Shown here piece by piece: positions 58,136 to 64,000 of a DNA stretch of 64,000 nt; position 1 is the first letter of the stretch, and the number at the start of each line of letters is the position of its first letter. A program made the translations under genes and the position numbers. The stretch comes from Rheum nobile (lineage: Eukaryota > Streptophyta > Magnoliopsida > Caryophyllales > Polygonaceae). The stretch spans positions 682,001 through 746,000 of the forward strand of contig WOAB01000530.1 of the NCBI GenBank assembly GCA_027886185.1. Direction: 5' to 3'. Under the pieces are notes generated by a model. It searched no databases, had not been told where the DNA came from, and saw only the letters and a program-made list of their open reading frames with translations.

Positions 58136-59638
58136 CCTTTTGAAATTTAGATCCAATTACATTTTTACCTTTTTAATTTAATTAATAGGTTGTCTTGTTC
58201 TTTTCTAAATTTCCAACTTCCTTTTGAAATTTAGTATTTCTCCAAAAATGGACATAATCATGTTTCAAATCTTTTTTAATATTATCCTATGATATTATTA
58301 TATGTAAATATTCCATTTTAAATACACACTTGACTATGGATCACTAAAATTATATATACCTTTCTGGACATAATTTAAATTATAAGAGAAGAAAGAACAT
58401 TCAAATTAATCAAATCACATAATTAATCATGTTGTACGGTTTTTATCTATAAAAGTAATCAAACAAGTTCATTTCAATTCAAAATCGTAATAAGTGTTAA
58501 GAAAATCAAGTTTGAAATGTGACTAACAACATGGCTAATTGACTAGCTTTATATCCAAATGGAAAATTAACCCAACTCAAGTTCTTAGAAGACACCATAA
58601 TATAATTCAATGAGAATATTTATTTTGGAACTTTACCTTCTTCAATCTCCAAGAAATGATATTATAAACAATAAAAAATCATTACATTACTTTTTTCTTG
58701 AAAAAAATTATTTAATTCTACTACATGCAAATACCTTATTATATGCATATGTTTTATTACATTATCACATAATATATTCATTTTTACGTTGAGTCTATTT
58801 TATCTGACCACACAATTATGATTTACGATAGAATCGTAGTTTACATGTTTTCTTCCATTAATTATCTTAAAAAAAGAAAATTTCATCATTTATTTTTAAA
58901 AGTCACTATTTTATATGATGAAAAATATTTTTTAAAATATGCTAAACATATTTTAAAAAATATGTTTAGCATATCTTGTGTTTTTACATGCACAATTAAG
59001 ATATTTAATATAAAAATATTAATTCATTTATAAAATTAAAAATGAGTGCCAATGTTATATCTTATCAAGCCCTAATAATGTGTTTCTACTTATATATTTT
59101 AAACTAATCAATTTGGTAAATCAAGGTAAAATTGTCTTGCCAAATTATTTTGAAAAATTAGTTTCCGCAACTAAAAAAAGCTTAATATACATAAATTATT
59201 TTAGAAATCCTTTAATCTACTTAAAGATAATAATGCTTTAATATGCGTTCTATCTAAATTATGTTTAAAATTACAAAAACATTAACTTATTTTCTTAGTA
59301 AAATTTACCAAGATAATTATTGATTATAAAATTTTATTTATACTTTCTTATAAAATATTACAAATATAATTATTTATATTTTTCAAAAAAAATATAATTA
59401 AAAAATCTTGTGAGTATCTTTCATTATATGTTTTAACCAATAATAGTTGATTTGGATATTTATACAATTTCTTTTTACTAAATTGTTGAATACTTTTACT
59501 ATATATAATTTATGACACTATAGAATTTTTCACAAATCTTGATCGATAATAACATTTCCATTATAACTACTAGATGATGTAAAAAGTAAAACTAAAATGG
59601 ACTTGACTATTAAAACTGTAAATAATAATTTGAACGAG
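58136..59638. other. very AT-rich stretch, no gene seen
   Basis: Nothing recognisable; a 20-bp palindromic pair (ATGCTAAACATATTTTAAAA against its inverse) at 58935-58975 forms a hairpin. Confidence 0.5.
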
Positions 59639-59902
59639 TTTTAATCCTATTCTTTTTTTTTTTATTATCGTGGGTGTCGGACCCGCTTCGCGGAACCCAC
59701 TAATCCCACGGCCAGGCATCCCAGTAAGCCCCACCAGGCCCTGACAGGTAAGTCAGGGACGCAGCGCGAAGCTGCCGCCAGCACGTTTCGAACTCGGGTT
59801 GGATTGAACAACCAAAGTGCTACTCTCCCCTGACAACCAACACGCTACGCCCCTGGGGGCAACTGTATATAAATAAAAGAGAATTTTTAATCCTATTCTT
59901 TT
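59639..59902 (-). mobile_element. tRNA-derived SINE
   Basis: On the minus strand: A-box-like TAGCGTGTTGG (59837-59847), B box GTTCGAAAC (59785-59793) and a 3' A-tail at 59657-59664. An 18-bp target duplication TTTTAATCCTATTCTTTT stands at 59639-59656 and 59885-59902. The body is about 228 bp. Confidence 0.85.
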
Positions 59903-60500
59903 ATATGGAATGATTTTTACTTGATTTAACCAATAGTTTGATATAATTTGATTAAGATATTATTATACTTATCTAACTAAAGATAAATCAATTTGATCTA
60001 ATATAAGCAAAAAATAACGCAAAATTCAAAAAAATTAAATTTGTAGCCAAACTATTACATATATATATTAAAAATAATTTTATCTTTTTTTTTGGAGACA
60101 ATTTTCATTAAAGCAACAATGCAAACTTTAGAAGTTTGACTAACCGTGATGACATGGTTAAAGATAATATGCTTATTAAAAACATGTCGGAGTACATTTA
60201 TAATTTTTTGTCATGTCATAAGCGCGATCAAAATTTCGAAGTTCGCGTTATCACTTTCGCTAGAATTGTCATCGGAATTGAACCATTTTATTTTCAATAT
60301 ATAAATATATAAATATATAAAGGCAACTAACTTACAATAAATTATGTTTGTATTTTGTATGATAGTTAATTGTTTATATAATAGAGTTATTTTTCCTAAT
60401 ATCAATAGAAAGTAGAAATAAATAATTAACATATACTTATAAATAAAATAAAAAATAAAAAATTTTCCGTACAAGGCACAGGCTCATCAATTAGTTAACC
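59903..60500. other. AT-rich stretch with a possible Helitron-like 3' end
   Basis: No gene seen. Near 60463-60496 the sequence TTCCGTACAAGGCACAGG, then CTCATCAATTAGT, resembles a decayed Helitron end (hairpin plus CTAG-like terminus). Weak. Confidence 0.3.
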
Positions 60501-60701
60501 TCATAAATTCTGAAGTAGGAGTTGACAGTAATGTCCCTGGCAATTCCCGCCGTGCAAAAGGTCTACACATTCTCACCATCGGGATCAATCAACGCTCTGC
60601 CGACGTATGTGGGATTTTTTTTGTTTTTATGAAATGTATGTGGGATCTATTTGGCCATACATGATACAACCAATCAATTTTCTAAATATTTACATGTTAT
60701 T

Positions 60702-60843
60702 AGAAATGAAGACTTGGACCAAGTGGTTTGAAACTAGATTCTATTAAGCGTTCTATTCAGAGATTTTAAGTTCGATTCTTGTTGAAAGCCTGTATGAAGA
60801 CACTGAACCAGGCGAACAAGACCAAAAAAAAAAAAGAAATGAA
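60702..60843 (+). mobile_element. short tRNA-derived SINE
   Basis: A box TGGACCAAGTGG (60715-60726), B box GTTCGATTC (60770-60778), A-tail from 60823. Target duplication AGAAATGAA at 60702-60710 and 60835-60843. The body is about 124 bp. Confidence 0.75.
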
Positions 60844-61027
60844 AAAGTTGGGTTGCTAAATTTTAGTTTAGGATATTGTCTTTTATATGAAAGGTTATTC
60901 TTGAGGTTATAACACTATTTTCATGTTTGAAGTCATGACTCTAATTTATAGTATTTTTATAGCTAAACGGATAAATTTAATAAAAAAAATTAAGGAGATA
61001 ATCTTTCTTATTAATTCTATTAAAGAT

Positions 61028-61285
61028 CTGAACTTTAGCCCGCGAAATTGAGATGGTTGTTATTGATATTTTTGTCGAACATCATTTATTCCCAAAAGTC
61101 CATATTAAACACGTTTTTTTAGAGGTGAACTCTATTGTTGATAGAATTGTTAAATTCAACTTCTCATATTCTATGTCTAACTCATAATTTAATTCAGAAT
61201 TTTGGATTCCCATCCACAAAGATGTTCTAGATTAATCTTCAGACGCTAAGACATGTCTTATTCTTTCCAAAAAAAATTGAGTTAA
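61028..61285 (+). pseudogene. LINE RNase H tail on the plus strand
   Basis: Reads EIEMVVIDIFVEHHLFPKVH, then IKHVF and EVNSIVDRIVKFNFS, with stops. It parallels the end of the LINE at 7541-7741 (EIEMVIADILIDL, RHVFREVNRSADHIAKL). An A-rich tract follows at 61269-61277. A severely 5'-truncated insertion. Confidence 0.72.
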
Positions 61286-61628
61286 CCCTCCCCCCATTAA
61301 TTTAATGTTCTTTGGCAGAAAATCATATGCATGAATTGAAAATTTACTAGATTACATGCATGCATATATGATATATACCTTCTTATCTATTTAAAGTGTC
61401 ATTTTAGTATTTAAATTTTGATAAACTTTATATCTCACTTTGGAGTTGTTAGACCTTTAATTAAGAAAGAATTAGGAAAATTGTTATTGAAACTTATTTT
61501 TATTGATTATTTTGTTTCAAAACTCTTCACCCATTGGCTAAAAAAATATCATGAACATTAAATATGTGGGAAGATGGAGGAAAAAAAAGATTTTACGACT
61601 AGTTAATATTTTTCTTAAACACTATGTC

Positions 61629-62039
61629 TAGGGTTGTGCATCTGGTTTAGACCGAACTAGACCGACATTTTCGGTCTTGTTCGAACCAGTGGATCAGAAT
61701 TTTTGAGATGCTTGGACCGTAGACCGGACTAGACCGATATGATCCAGTCCGGTCTGGTCTTGAAAGTTGAATCGGATTGGCCCGACACACCTTTTTTTTA
61801 TATATTCCTTTTTCTATCTTTGTAACTAGTTATTGAATATTGGACCATATATTTTGTTACTAATTTATATTTAAAATAAAAAATAATTTATAATAGTATT
61901 ATGGGATATTAGAACATAAAATTAAAATAAAAACGATCCATTATGAACTTAGACCGGATAAAAAACCAAAATCTTAAAAATTTATGGATCGCAAACTAGA
62001 CCGAAATATAACCAATCCGGTCCAGTTATACACACTCCT
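61629..62039. mobile_element. hAT-like MITE
   Basis: Inverted ends TAGGGTTGTGCATCTGG (left) and TAGGAGTGTGTATAACTGG (right, reverse complement). The interior is rich in ACCGGACTAGACCG words. I could not make an 8-bp target duplication fit, so the class rests on the ends alone. Confidence 0.5.
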
Positions 62040-62149
62040 ACTTATATTCAAATCTAAAACCACAATTAAATGCATAAGGTAGACCTATCTAATTCTTTTC
62101 TCATCGAAAAAAAAGTTAAAACCATTTTTTTTTAATAACAGGCAAACAT

Positions 62150-63541
62150 TAGATGGTTGTCCTAAATCATCTCAATGGATGAACTTTACATATTGAGTAC
62201 CAAAACAATCAAAAGTAGAGTTCAAATGTATGAACTCATATCTGGCATCAAGCAAAGGACGATTGGAGCGATCAGCTGTAGATGGGGAGATGAGCTGATG
62301 GAATTTATGAAGAGCAGTATCCAGAATGGGGTGGTGGCCAAGAAATTAGCCGCACGGTTAGCCTCTCGAAAACAGTGGAATACCTGAAATGAATAAAAGG
62401 ACGAAAGCAAAGAAGTAATATCCATAATAATAGAATGAATTTTCCAAGGAATTTTCCAGATTCCTCGGATGGAATTAACAACCAGTAAATTATCTCATTC
62501 AATAATAAGTTGTTTGATATTGAGTCTAGCAACAATTTGGATACCAAAAAGTGCTGCCAGTGCTTCGCTGTGAAGTACAGAAGTGAAAGGAATTTGTTAA
62601 TGGTGAAAGGAAAGAAGTGTCCCATTATGGTCTCTTAAAATATATCCAAAGTGTGAAGTGTCGTCAGTTTTCCTAGAGCCATCACAATTTAATTTAAACC
62701 AGTTAGCAGGTGGTTTCTTCCAAGTGCGGTTAGTGTAGAGTGCACGATTCTGTCTAATTGATGCTGTTTTTGTGAAAGCTGTTGAGGTAATCCAATCTTG
62801 AAAGTGCCGATAGGCTTGGTCTGAGGGGCAAAATCACGAATTGTGAACAAGTTGTCTAAAGATGAGTGAGTTTCGATGAGTCCAAATTGTCCACCAAAGA
62901 GTCTGAAATACTCAAAGTTATAGTGAAAATCTGATGTGAATTGAAGAGAGAGCAAAGTATTTAGATTAGATTCTAGATTAGATATCATGGATTTCGTAAA
63001 TGGGCAGGCAAAAAAAAGGTGATTGAGATATTCATCATTAGCGTTACATGGTGTGCAAGTGGAAAAAGCAGTAGAAAAGTGTCTATTTAACTGTTCCGTG
63101 GTTGGGAGAGCATCCACCAAATCCTTCCAAAGGAAGTTTTGAATTTTCGGAGGTATCTTCAATTTCCAAATGCAAAAAAACGAGTGTACTTGTGGACTGT
63201 TGATAGCCGAATGATTTAGTGTTTGTATAGATCGTACCATGAACTTACTATCCTAATTGAGTTTCCAGATAAGCCAGTCTTCCAACGGAGTGGATATGGG
63301 ATCTGTATACTAGTTATTTTTGTTATAATATGGTCAGGTAAAAGTGTTTGAAGGAAAGGTACATTCCATTGGTTAGATTGTGTAATAAAAGAGGAGACAG
63401 TAATACATGGATCAGTATTGTTGGTATAATAAGGAAAAAGGTCGCAGTTAGGAACCCAAGAGTCTGGCCAAAATTTTATCGTTTTACCATTTCCAAGTTC
63501 CCAACCTAGACCTTTCTGAAGTCATCTCGTTGGTGTAAGAG
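62150..63541 (-). pseudogene. LINE C-terminal fragment (RT connection, zf-RVT, RNase H)
   Basis: The minus strand reads LGWELGNGKTIKFWPDSWVP, then WKLKIPPKIQNFLWKDLVDALP, the zinc finger CTPCNANDEYLNHLFFACPF, and RNase H pieces (WFKLNCDGSRK, HCFREANRAANFLA), with frame changes. It is cut on the right by the TRIM element at 63542, so more LINE may lie beyond the window. Confidence 0.8.
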
Positions 63542-64000
63542 TGTGAGATATAAGATCTCACATCAGAAACTTGAGAATAAAAGGCCTAGTATATAAGCTT
63601 AGTGGACTCCTCCTCCTATTGCCATATGGTTTTAGGATGGAACCCCACTGGGCTTATGACCGGGCTTATACGTGCATGTGTGCACGAGTTGACACATCAC
63701 TCCTTTATTGGCCCATCGGATTTTATCATGGTATCAGAGCGGGTTCCGGGTTTCATTTCCTGCTTTATCTGAGCTTAGTCCACCATGATGGCGTGATATG
63801 GGCTAGCTCGTTTGGCTTGTCGGCCTTAAGATATTGTTTAGGCTTAGTCCAACATGAGGGCGTGATATGGGCTTAGCCCATTTGGCTTGCCGGCCTTAAG
63901 GCATGTTGTCAAGTGTCAACTAGGCCAGACCAGTTGTACTTGAAGGGGCGTGTGAGATATAAGATCTCACATCGGAAACTTGGGAATAAAAGGCCTAGTA
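63542..64000 (+). mobile_element. TRIM-type LTR retrotransposon, cut by the window edge
   Basis: LTR 63542-63728 (187 bp) starts TGTGAGATATAAGATCTCAC and ends TTTTATCA. The primer site TGGTATCAGAGC follows at 63729-63740. The interior is only 222 bp, with no gene, and ends in GAAGGGGCG. The second LTR starts at 63951 and runs off the window. The terminal repeat length and the missing genes fit a TRIM. Confidence 0.85.

Overview
This window is plant nuclear DNA. It holds two ordinary housekeeping genes with plant-type introns inside a thick layer of nested transposable elements: LINEs, Ty1/copia, solo LTR, TRIM, Mutator-like, foldback, Helitron, Tourist and hAT-like MITEs, and SINEs. Both gene models (485 and 471 aa) have the lengths I remember for Arabidopsis SAHH1 and SHM4. 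An angiosperm, probably a eudicot, fits best; I cannot name the species.

Host genes. SAHH (minus strand, 3 exons, 1736-4228) makes S-adenosylhomocysteine hydrolase. A cytosolic-type serine hydroxymethyltransferase (plus strand, 5 exons, 28503-31344) lies 24 kb away, head to head. One clears the product of methylation and the other feeds one-carbon units towards methionine resynthesis. From memory their Arabidopsis counterparts carry consecutive locus numbers (AT4G13930 and AT4G13940), so this looks like an ancient neighbour pair whose gap has filled with transposons.

Gap between the host genes (4.2-28.5 kb). In order: a Tourist-like MITE (5097-5508); a poly-A retroelement (5872-7454); a full-length but dead LINE (7512-15808, 18-bp target duplication) interrupted in its RT gene by a 2.1-kb solo LTR (9370-11470, duplication AATAG); an old LINE tail split by a SIRE-like copia element (16984-23142, duplication CAAGT) that has lost integrase and RT; another LINE tail; and a compound Mutator-like element (25070-26970) with 240-bp inverted ends.

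Right of SHMT there is a copia element (32485-38408, minus) with one amber stop in an otherwise open gag-pol frame, then LINE debris. Next comes the most interesting object, a 9.5-kb Mutator-like element (41665-51178) with 8-bp target duplications. It carries three genes: a plant mobile domain (PMD/MAIN-like) gene, a small GRF zinc-finger gene, and a transposase fused to an OTU-type cysteine protease. The 5' region of each gene holds copies of a 21-bp interrupted palindrome, GTGCG-N11-CGCAC, with fixed spacing in all 18 copies.

The last 13 kb is AT-rich. It holds a Helitron whose 3' end was split by a foldback Mutator-like element (53824-55570), a MITE-in-MITE nest, two SINEs with target duplications, LINE tails, a hAT-like MITE and the start of a TRIM element (63542 to the window edge).
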